NCBI GenBank assembly: GCA_017881285.1
Contig: JADGRD010000171.1
Span: forward strand, 1-7,298
DNA: 7,298 nucleotides
From: Pseudomonadota bacterium
GTDB taxonomy: Bacteria > Myxococcota_A > Polyangia > Fen-1088
Direction: 5' to 3'
Position 1 is the first letter of the stretch, and each line of letters starts with the position of its first letter. The notes below the pieces were generated by a model. The model had not been told where the DNA came from. It searched no databases and saw nothing but the letters and a program-made list of their open reading frames with translations. This document shows positions 1 through 5,558 of this stretch, in pieces. The position numbers and the translations under genes are program-made.

Positions 1-1276
1 TCATGGCCACCACCGCGATGTCGGGGTCGGCCGCCAGCATCGCCTCCAGCGCCGCCGGATCGGGCAGGCTGCCCCAGGGACAGGAAAGCGGCACGTGCGG
101 CATCCCGTGCAAGCGCGCGATCTCGCCCAGGCGCTCGCCGAAGGCGCCGTTCGCGACGGTGAGGATCTTCTTGCCCACCGGGACCACGGAGGCGACGGCC
201 ATCTCCATCGCCGCGGTCCCCGAGCCGGTAAGCAGCAGCATCTCGTGCTCGTCCGAGGCCCCGAACACCGGGCGCAGTTTCTGTTGCAGCCGGCGCACCA
301 CGCCCGAGTAGTCCTCGTCGCGGTGGCAAACGTCGTAGTGAACCAGCGCCGCTTTCACGCCCGCTGAGGTCACCACCGGTCCGGGATTGAACAGGGTGTA
401 GCGTGGCAGGTTCTTCTCGGCGAGCAGACTCTCGATGAGCGCCAGGGTGTCCGCCCCCGTCGTACGCGCGGCCGTGCGGACCTCGGGGTGCAAGAGCTCG
501 TCGCCATAGACCCGCAGCAGCCACTCGGCGTGCAGGCGCATCTCGGCCGAATCGACGTCCTGCCAGATCGCGCTGGCCACGTCGTGCGCGACCACCAGCC
601 CGCGCCGGGCGGCCTCGGCCACGCCCTCGGTAAGCGAGGGCTCCTTGGTCTTCGCCAGGTCGTCCAGGCACGCGACCAGGGACGGCGACATGACGAAGAG
701 GCCCGCGCTCACGGCGTCGTGATCGGCGAGATCCTTGTCGATGCCGGCGACCCGCTTCTCGCGGCCGCGCTGGTCCCACAGCTTGACCTTGGTCGCGTCG
801 TCGAAATCGAAGACCCGCGACAGGTCGTAGTCGACCGCCAGCACGGTGTCCTCGCCCTCGGGCGACAACTGCGACATCTCCCGCACCAGGTGAGGCGCCG
901 CGATCTGATCCGCCATCACCAGCAAGGTCCGTTCGGTGATGAACTTGCGCGCGGCCAGCACCGACAGGCCGTTGGGCCGCTCCCAGGCCGGATTGTCGAA
1001 GAAGGCGATGTCGGGCAGGCTGGGCTCGGCGCGCTTGGCGCCCTCGACCTCCCTCCGCAAACGCTCTGCGTCGAAGCCAACGGTGATGGCGACACGGCGA
1101 ATCCCGGCGGCGGACAGCACCCGCAGGGTGCGCAGAATGAGGGAGCTCTCCCCCACGCTGGCCAGGCAGTTGGCCGCTGCCGGGTCAGCCACTGGACGGC
1201 CACGTCCAGCGGCCAAGACCAACGCTTGACGAATTGTGCCCAAGACACGCTGAGAGTAACACGAAGGCGTCCGCAT
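1..1276 (-). CDS. Nucleotidyltransferase–2-aminoethylphosphonate transaminase-like fusion protein (3' end outside window)
   Basis: The minus frame is open for 425 codons and leaves the window at base 1. Residues ~15-260 form an NTP-transferase domain of the inositol-phosphate/phosphonate cytidylyltransferase type: LVLAAGRGR at 19-27, VMADQ with the presumed metal-binding Asp at 123, a DFDDATKVKL stretch, and QDVDSAE with Asp 240/242. Residues ~290 onward match class V aminotransferases of the PhnW (AEP:pyruvate transaminase) group: FNPGPVVTS around 297-300 and LTGSGTAAMEM with the PLP-phosphate-binding GSG at 351-353. The PLP lysine lies beyond the edge. Family knowledge: PntC-AEPT fusions make AEP and activate it as CMP-AEP for phosphonolipid or phosphonoglycan synthesis; that role is inferred here. 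The usual Pro-Lys of the nucleotide loop reads Ala-Asn (AANCL, 34-38), so activity is uncertain. ATG at 1276 is chosen as the first in-frame ATG upstream of the domain, but TTG at 1243 is also possible and neither has a clear Shine-Dalgarno. No pepM or ppd partner is visible. Confidence 0.85.
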   Translation of the reverse strand, partial: MRTPSCYSQRVLGTIRQALVLAAGRGRPVADPAAANCLASVGESSLILRTLRVLSAAGIRRVAITVGFDAERLRREVEGAKRAEPSLPDIAFFDNPAWERPNGLSVLAARKFITERTLLVMADQIAAPHLVREMSQLSPEGEDTVLAVDYDLSRVFDFDDATKVKLWDQRGREKRVAGIDKDLADHDAVSAGLFVMSPSLVACLDDLAKTKEPSLTEGVAEAARRGLVVAHDVASAIWQDVDSAEMRLHAEWLLRVYGDELLHPEVRTAARTTGADTLALIESLLAEKNLPRYTLFNPGPVVTSAGVKAALVHYDVCHRDEDYSGVVRRLQQKLRPVFGASDEHEMLLLTGSGTAAMEMAVASVVPVGKKILTVANGAFGERLGEIARLHGMPHVPLSCPWGSLPDPAALEAMLAADPDIAVVAM

Positions 1277-1435
1277 GAAATTGGCGGTCTGCAAGCTGCG
1301 TTCCCACCCGAGCGGCCGGGAATTCCGGCCTGCCAGCGGCGTCAAACCCGCCAAGCGCACGAGGGATGCGTGGAAGGTTCGTCAGCGGCCGCCAGGAAAC
1401 TACCAGCGGCGCGGTCATCCCGGCTATTTGCTCTG
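1277..1435. other. Spacer between two minus-strand genes, no feature found
   Basis: The 159 bases between the stop of the small gene at 1436 and the start of the fusion gene at 1276 contain no convincing terminator hairpin with a T-run, no ribosome-binding site and no conserved short frame. The two genes share a strand, so read-through transcription is possible, but the sequence shows no direct sign of it. Confidence 0.5.
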
Positions 1436-1726
1436 CTACTTGCTTGCCGCCTTGGCCCGGTCGGCGGGCAGCACGCCGGAGCGAACGCGTAGCCGGTACA
1501 CCGAGTTGTCGGTCTCCACGTAGATGTCCGGCTCGCCGAACTCGCCCAGCACGCGGCGGACCGGCGTGGTCACCATGCGGTGCCCGGTGGGCTCGCGGAA
1601 GATCACCATGCCACGACCGACCGTGGGGTAGCTGATGAGGAAACCCTGGAAGGCGCGGCCAAGACCGACGACACTTGACGGATCGCGCGAGTTGTCGCGA
1701 ATCTTCGTTGCCGTGATGCTAACCAT
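1436..1726 (-). CDS. Small conserved-looking protein of unknown function (96 aa)
   Basis: The product begins MVSITATKIRDNSRDPSS and is soluble, with no signal peptide, membrane segment or cysteine. It looks like genuine protein: alternating hydrophobic/polar beta-like stretches (FQGFLISYP, GRGMVIFRE, HRMVTTPVRRVL, PDIYVETDNSVYRLRV) and a basic tail ending KAASK. The middle, with Gly-Arg-Gly-Met and Thr-Thr-Pro-Val-Arg-Arg, suggests a small beta-barrel or a domain that binds a ligand or nucleic acid, but I do not recognise the family. It is divergent from the gene at 1786 and upstream of the fusion gene on the same strand. The ATG at 1726 is not preceded by a clear Shine-Dalgarno. A TAAAAT hexamer at 1750-1745 on the minus strand could be its -10 element, though no matching -35 is evident. 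Confidence 0.7.
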   Translation of the reverse strand: MVSITATKIRDNSRDPSSVVGLGRAFQGFLISYPTVGRGMVIFREPTGHRMVTTPVRRVLGEFGEPDIYVETDNSVYRLRVRSGVLPADRAKAASK

Positions 1727-1755
1727 GACGGAAACCCGAATCAGATTTTAGCACA

Positions 1756-1770
1756 AACGCCACAGGCGTT
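1756..1770. promoter_or_regulatory. Perfect inverted repeat in the divergent promoter region (possible operator)
   Basis: AACGCC-ACA-GGCGTT is a perfect 6-bp inverted repeat with a 3-base centre in the 59-bp gap between divergent starts at 1726 and 1786. It overlaps the first base of a plus-strand TATACT hexamer (1770-1775) that resembles a -10 box, and it lies just upstream of a minus-strand TAAAAT (1750-1745). A transcript starting about 7 bases after TATACT would begin almost at the ATG at 1786, so the mRNA could be leaderless. A dimeric repressor site is a reasonable inference but unproven. The -35 regions are poor in both directions. Confidence 0.3.
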
Positions 1771-1785
1771 ATACTTCGCTTGCGA

Positions 1786-2742
1786 ATGGCGAAACCTGCC
1801 CGAAGCCCCCTGCTCGGCTACAACCACAACGTCAAGTACGGCGGCCACATCTTCCACGTGCAGACGGAAGACTCGGGACCGGGAAATCCCCATCTTTTCA
1901 CGCACCTCTTCTTCGAGGGCAGCATCTTGGCCAGCAAGCGCGGCCAGTACGAACCCGACCTCCCCGAGGACGAGGTGCGGGCCATGATGCAAGTCCAGCA
2001 CAAGGCCATCCTCAAGGAGCTCAAGCAGACGGCCTACGACGAGCGCATCGCGCGTTTCTTCTCGCTGCGGGGAGAGCCCTTCCCCGCCCCGGAGTTCTTT
2101 GCCCCGAGCGAGGAGACGCCCGATCCGTCGCTGACGGGAGAGCCACCGCCGCCCGCGACCAGCCCAGAGCCTGCCACCGATGCGGACGTCCTCGATCTCG
2201 ACGCGCTTCCCACACCCTCGCCCGAGCGCGGGAGCACGCCCGAACCCCTTCCCGTCCACTTCACCAAGCCCTCGGTGCCGGGACCGGGCTCCTACACCTT
2301 CCGCCGTCCCATGCGCGAGACCTTGACGCCTGAGCCGCCGTCCGCGACCGCCAGACCTCGTCCGGTCACGAGTCCGCGCACCCCCGTGGTGCGACCGATC
2401 ACGCCCGTCGTGGTGCAACGTCAAGTCGTGGTGGGTGTCGGCGCGCCGGCCACGGTGTCCGCGCGCAAGGGGTCGACCACGCCGGTCCGCCGCAGGCCAG
2501 TGTCGGGCGGACAGTACGTGGTCAAAGAGGGCAGCCACGTCAATGTCGCCGCCGCGGCCGCGAGCCGGAGAGCCGAGCCCCCGCCGCGCTCGCTCGCGCC
2601 GACCACGGACGCCGCGGATGCGCCGCGCACGGCGGAGACCCGACGCGGGCCACAGGAAGCCTCACCGAGCTCCTTCGTCACCGATCAAAGCCTCGATGAC
2701 GTGATCCTCGCCTACCTCTCCCACGGCGAGGGAAAGCGCTAG
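1786..2742 (+). CDS. Proline-rich protein with a deltaproteobacterial-type N-terminal domain, unknown function
   Basis: The 318-aa product has three parts. Residues ~8-95 form a folded domain beginning LLGYNHNVKYGGHIFHVQTE, followed by a THLFFEGSILASKR segment and a helical stretch rich in Gln/Lys/Glu (MQVQHKAILKELK). Residues ~100-295 are a Pro/Thr/Arg-rich, probably disordered linker that includes VVVGVGAPATV and GGQYVVKEGSHVNV. A short C-terminal motif, SLDDVILAYL, sits at 302-311. I recall this overall plan, an N-terminal QTEDSG domain plus a C-terminal SLDEVILAYL motif, from myxobacterial hypothetical proteins, but I know no assigned function. There is no signal peptide, so it is probably cytoplasmic. 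ATG 1786 is preferred to TTG 1780 because related proteins start MA- at this point; neither has a Shine-Dalgarno. The stop lies 2 nt before the next gene, so the two are probably co-transcribed. Confidence 0.8.
   Translation: MAKPARSPLLGYNHNVKYGGHIFHVQTEDSGPGNPHLFTHLFFEGSILASKRGQYEPDLPEDEVRAMMQVQHKAILKELKQTAYDERIARFFSLRGEPFPAPEFFAPSEETPDPSLTGEPPPPATSPEPATDADVLDLDALPTPSPERGSTPEPLPVHFTKPSVPGPGSYTFRRPMRETLTPEPPSATARPRPVTSPRTPVVRPITPVVVQRQVVVGVGAPATVSARKGSTTPVRRRPVSGGQYVVKEGSHVNVAAAAASRRAEPPPRSLAPTTDAADAPRTAETRRGPQEASPSSFVTDQSLDDVILAYLSHGEGKR
2728..2733 (+). promoter_or_regulatory. Ribosome-binding site of the LamG lipoprotein gene
   Basis: GAGGGA lies inside the last codons of the upstream gene, 11 bases before the ATG at 2745. 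The site supports this start and fits translational coupling of the pair, because ribosomes ending at the TAG (2740-2742) are already next to the new start. Confidence 0.55.
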
Positions 2743-2744
2743 GT

Positions 2745-4046
2745 ATGGGGGTGAAGCCCGGTCGGTTGCGGGCCGCCGGGCGGCTCGCGCCATGCGTCAT
2801 CCTGCTGCTCGGCTGCGCCAGCGATCGCGGCACAGTGGACGCCGGGAACAGCGCGACCGATGGGGCCTGGTCCGAGGCCGGCGGAGATGCCGCCAGCCCG
2901 GCACGGCCCGAGGCTCGCACGGGCTTGACCGGCGGTTCCGCGTGTGACGCGTCCGCACAATGTCTCTCGGGGGCCTGCACCCTCGGCGCCTGTTCCGACT
3001 GGCCCCACGCCATGCGCATCCGCATCGACACCACCGCCGCGGGCGCGGACATCAGGGAGGCAGTCGCGGATTTTCCGCTTCTCCTCCGCCTCGATGCCAC
3101 GAACTTCCCTTTCGCGGAGGCCCGGCGCGACGGCGCGGATATCCGGTTCATCGACGCCAGCGGCCAGAGCCTGAGCCACGAAGTCGAGCGCTGGGACGGG
3201 GACAGCGGCGTGGCGGCCTTGTGGGTCCTGGTTCCGCGCATCGAGGGCGACAGCAGGAACAATTCCGTCCTCATGTATTGGGGCAATTCCCTCGCCGTGC
3301 CGACTTCCTCGGGCCCTTCGGTGTTCGGGGCCTTTGCCTGTGTCCTGCACATGGGCGGCGCCCCGGATGGCGTGTCCTCGCACCTGGGGGACTCGTCCGG
3401 TCAAGGCAACATTGGGCTCGTGCAGAATCCGACGGCGGACGCGCTGTCCGGGGATGGCATCGCCGGGCTCGGGCTCGCGCTCGACGGCAGGAGCACCTAC
3501 CTGGCCACGAATGTCGAATCGACGAGCCCGCCGCAAGTCTTCTCCGTTTCGCTGTGGCTCAAGACCTCGAGCTCGACGCGCGCCGGGATCGCCGGCTTCG
3601 CCAGCAAGCCGTCGGGCAGCGATGTGACCTTCGACCGCGCGATCGGGATGGATGAGAGCGGGCGGCTGGCCTTCGCGGTCCTGCATGGCGGCCACCTCCT
3701 GACCGTATCTACCCTCACCGGCTACAACGACGGCGCGTGGCACCTGGTCGTCGCGCGCTTGTCGAGCGGCGGGCAATACCTGTTTGTGGACGGCGAGCCG
3801 GTCGCGGACGACCCCAGCAGCAGCGGGGCGGGTCCCGACAACGGCTACTGGCGTTTCGGCGAAGAGCCCCTGGCCTCGCCGCCACCGCCCACCACCGACG
3901 CGGCGCTGCCCGCCGGCAATTTCTTCTCCGGCACTCTCGACGAGATCCGCATTGCCGCCAACGAGGCGAGCGATACGCGGATCAAGCTGGCCTATGCCAC
4001 CCAGCGTCCCGGCGCGAATGCCGTCAGCTACCAGCTGGTGCCCTGA
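2745..4046 (+). CDS. Surface lipoprotein with DUF2341 and LamG/concanavalin-like domains
   Basis: The 433-aa product has a lipoprotein signal: basic start (KPGRLR), hydrophobic CVILLLG, and lipobox LLGC with Cys24. Ala follows at +2, so outer-membrane sorting via Lol is expected. Residues 25-62 are a low-complexity linker. A small Cys cluster follows (67, 73, 78, 83; C-D-Q-C-SGAC-C pattern, frequent in myxobacterial exported proteins). Residues ~90-181 match DUF2341 (FPLLLRLDATNF, ADIRFIDASG, LWVLVPRI, VLMYWGN). Residues ~197-425 match a LamG jelly roll (ALDGRSTYL, FSVSLWLKTSS, DGAWHLVVARL, GTLDEIRIA). This tandem usually binds carbohydrate or surface ligands; no catalytic residues are apparent, so a binding or adhesion role is inferred. 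It is coupled to the gene at 1786. Its stop is 1 bp from that of convergent lolA, leaving no room for a dedicated terminator. Confidence 0.87.
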   Translation: MGVKPGRLRAAGRLAPCVILLLGCASDRGTVDAGNSATDGAWSEAGGDAASPARPEARTGLTGGSACDASAQCLSGACTLGACSDWPHAMRIRIDTTAAGADIREAVADFPLLLRLDATNFPFAEARRDGADIRFIDASGQSLSHEVERWDGDSGVAALWVLVPRIEGDSRNNSVLMYWGNSLAVPTSSGPSVFGAFACVLHMGGAPDGVSSHLGDSSGQGNIGLVQNPTADALSGDGIAGLGLALDGRSTYLATNVESTSPPQVFSVSLWLKTSSSTRAGIAGFASKPSGSDVTFDRAIGMDESGRLAFAVLHGGHLLTVSTLTGYNDGAWHLVVARLSSGGQYLFVDGEPVADDPSSSGAGPDNGYWRFGEEPLASPPPPTTDAALPAGNFFSGTLDEIRIAANEASDTRIKLAYATQRPGANAVSYQLVP

Positions 4047-4047
4047 C

Positions 4048-4764
4048 CTATTTGCTCATCTGATTGGTATCGACGACGCGGACGCCGGCGGGTGGGGTCC
4101 ACTTGAAGAGCGAGTCCGCGACCTTGGCGTTCACTTCCAAGCCGTCGAATAGGAAGTGGTTGGTGTTGCCCTGCGCATCCACCAGCACGCTCTCGCGCAC
4201 GAGGAACTCCTTGGGATCGACGATGAAGAGGATCGATTTGTAGGCAGACTGCGGCTGCTTGGGGGTCAGTGCCAGCCGGAAGTCGCCCGGCCGGCCAGGG
4301 GTCTTGTCCTTCGTGTCTTTCGCATCTTTGGCGAACGCGACTTCGAACTCGTCGGTGATCTTGCCCTTGCCCATCAGAAACGCGAGCGCGGCCGGCAACT
4401 GCGAGGACTTGAGGTCCTGCTTGAAGGCTTGCTTCTCCTCGGGCTCGTAGAGCCAAAGGACCTGGCCGTTCGACAGGAACATGCGTGCCTCGGGCTTGTC
4501 GTAGTCCCAGCGCATGCGGCCCGGCTTCTTGAAGGTCAGGGTTCCCGTCGAGAGCGTGGACCGCCCCACGACCGCGCGGGTGTAATTCTGCGAAAAGCGG
4601 GCGCGCATGTCCTTGGCCTGATCGTAGCGCTTCTGCATGCGTTCGAGGACGGTGCGCAGGTCGAGCGTAGGGGCAGGCGCCGTGCCCGCGGGCGCGGCGG
4701 CGGCAGTGGCTGGCGCGGGCGCGGTTCCCGCGGCGAGGAAGAGAGCAAGGACAAACGTGGTCAT
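4048..4764 (-). CDS. lolA: Outer-membrane lipoprotein carrier protein LolA
   Basis: LolA takes mature lipoproteins from the LolCDE transporter and ferries them across the periplasm to the outer membrane. The 238-aa product has an exported N-terminus (MTTFVLALFLAAG), an Ala/Pro/Thr-rich spacer to residue 33, then the LolA barrel: helix LDLRTVLERMQKRYDQAKDM, ARFSQ (55-59), GTLTFKKPGRMRWDY (74-88), LSNGQVLWLYEPEEKQA, and a C-terminal FIVDPKEFLVRESVLVDAQG plus LFKWTPPAGVRVVD. An AKDAKDTKDKTPG insertion near the middle is probably a surface loop. The start is uncertain. ATG 4764 gives a signal lacking N-terminal basic residues, whereas GTG 4815 would add an FFPRR n-region but lies inside a dispersed-looking repeat; no Shine-Dalgarno precedes either. 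The 3' end converges on the LamG gene with a 1-bp gap. Confidence 0.9.
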   Translation of the reverse strand: MTTFVLALFLAAGTAPAPATAAAAPAGTAPAPTLDLRTVLERMQKRYDQAKDMRARFSQNYTRAVVGRSTLSTGTLTFKKPGRMRWDYDKPEARMFLSNGQVLWLYEPEEKQAFKQDLKSSQLPAALAFLMGKGKITDEFEVAFAKDAKDTKDKTPGRPGDFRLALTPKQPQSAYKSILFIVDPKEFLVRESVLVDAQGNTNHFLFDGLEVNAKVADSLFKWTPPAGVRVVDTNQMSK

Positions 4765-4811
4765 GGCAAAGCAGCTTAGCGCAACCGTCGCGCATCGTCG
4801 GGGGAAGAAAA

Positions 4812-4829
4812 CCACAGAGGACACAGAGG
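4812..4829 (+). repeat. Short intergenic repeat CCACAGAGGACACAGAGG
   Basis: The sequence contains two CACAGAGG units (4813-4820 and 4822-4829) separated by one A, preceded by an A-rich GAAGAAAA stretch. I recall near-identical strings scattered between genes in many unrelated high-GC bacterial genomes, where they generate spurious TTEDTE peptides. Here it sits just upstream of lolA. Its in-frame opposite-strand translation (SVSSVVFF) looks like an artificial N-terminal extension of LolA. Confidence 0.45.
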
Positions 4830-4845
4830 CCGGAAGAGCAGGCAA

Positions 4846-5029
4846 TGGGTTTGGCTGCGGAGCCTGTAGGCTTGTCGTGCCGGTCGTGCGAGCGCAAACA
4901 GCGGCGCCGCTCGGGCAGCCAGCCGCTCGTAGCGGTGGTGCGGGCCACCGACCTCCGGCGTTTCGACGATCTTACCCATGGCCGGCGGGTACGCGGCTCG
5001 CGGCTCCGGCGCGTCCTTGCCTCACCCAC
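4846..5029. other. Gap without a recognised gene
   Basis: This stretch lies between the lolA upstream region and the transposase-like remnant. No frame gives a recognisable protein. Short protein-like runs appear (plus strand around 4910-4980, VAVVRATDLRRFDDLTHG; minus strand 4979-4850, GGPHHRYERLAARAAPLFAL), but neither has a start, a ribosome site or a family I know. Decayed coding sequence is likely. Confidence 0.4.
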
Positions 5030-5344
5030 GGCGACATCTTGCGTGGCACCTGGTTCGACCGAAGCAAAGAGTTCCTCGCCCGCCAGCGCGGCGAAACCGT
5101 CTTCCCGGCGCAGTTCGCCACCACCTTCGACGTCAAGCTCACGCCACTGCCCGGCCTGCCACACCTGACCGCGGATGAGCGCCAGGCGCACTGCCGCCGC
5201 ATCGTCGGCGAGATCCAGGCCCGGGCCGAGGCCGAAAACCGGGAGAAGGGCCGCCAGCCCATGGGCGTCGCCGCCATCCTCGCCCAGGATCCCCACTCCA
5301 AGCCCACCAGCACCGACCGCAGCCCCCCGCCCAACGCCGCTTCC
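5030..5344 (+). pseudogene. Remnant resembling the C-terminal region of REP-associated (Y1-type) transposase proteins
   Basis: The plus frame encodes about 105 residues beginning GDILRGTWFDRSKEFLARQR, then VKLTPLPGLPHL, a basic/acidic helix (IVGEIQARAEAENREKGRQP), MGVAAILAQDPHSKP and RSPPP. The order WFDR - VKL-PLP - LG-AA-L-QDPH-P - RSP-P is one I associate with the C-terminal extension of bacterial Y1_Tnp/RAYT-type proteins, where the last block usually continues as RSPAP-HA. The catalytic His-x-His/Tyr domain is absent upstream and the frame collapses after ~5344, so both ends are lost. There is no start codon or ribosome site for this piece. It runs head-to-head into the ptsI-like remnant. 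The family call is from memory and moderately certain; that it is non-functional is fairly clear. Confidence 0.55.
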
Positions 5345-5366
5345 CGATCACATGGCGAACGACAAC

Positions 5367-5558
5367 CAGGGTGACCGTGCGAATGGCGTTCTTCCCGCAA
5401 CCCAAGCCCCAGGAGCAGCTCGGTGTACTTCGCATGGCTGGCCATTTCACCGCAAATGGTGAGTGGCCAGTGGGCCGCGCGGGCGGCGGCGGCCACGGAA
5501 CGAATGAAACGCAGCACCGCGGGGGGGATCTTCCGGCGGCGCGATCCAGCGCGTGTGC
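5367..5558 (-). pseudogene. ptsI: Fragment of the C-terminal end of a PEP-utilising enzyme (PtsI / enzyme I-like)
   Basis: Minus bases 5526-5395 encode PPAVLRFIRSVAAAARAAHW and PLTICGEMAS, then LLLGLGLR. These match the end of the PEP-binding domain of enzyme I (family pattern HPAVLRLI, CGEMAGD, LLGLG). The Cys of CGEM corresponds to the catalytic proton-donor cysteine. After LGLR the frame is wrong: the family's next ~12 residues are missing and a KNAIRTVTL stretch, resembling the tail, appears in another frame (5393-5367). Upstream, ALDRA in a third frame (about 5550) may be the remains of the AVDRxNE motif. The phosphohistidine domain and most of the barrel are absent. Enzyme I normally starts sugar phosphotransfer from PEP; this piece cannot. 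It begins directly after the GH43 stop codon. Confidence 0.7.

Noticed and set aside
488..1492. Long open plus-strand frame of 334 codons
   Set aside because: It is antisense to the nucleotidyltransferase-transaminase fusion, reads across the gene boundary, and its translation is His/Arg/Gly-rich with no recognisable motif.
1741..2538. Minus-strand open frame opposite the proline-rich protein
   Set aside because: The Arg/Gly-rich product without motifs is a GC-rich shadow of the real gene at 1786-2742.
2739..3776. Minus-strand open frame of 345 codons opposite the LamG lipoprotein
   Set aside because: The opposite strand encodes a clear lipobox, DUF2341 and LamG; this frame has no domain pattern.
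4765..4845. 27-residue upstream extension of LolA from a TTG at 4845
   Set aside because: It translates the dispersed-looking CACAGAGG repeat, uses a TTG with no ribosome site, and is not needed for the LolA fold. GTG 4815 remains a less likely alternative.
4028..5296. Minus-strand open frame of 422 codons overlapping lolA
   Set aside because: It is in a different frame from the convincing LolA sequence and spans the repeat and scar region; the composition is typical of a shadow frame.
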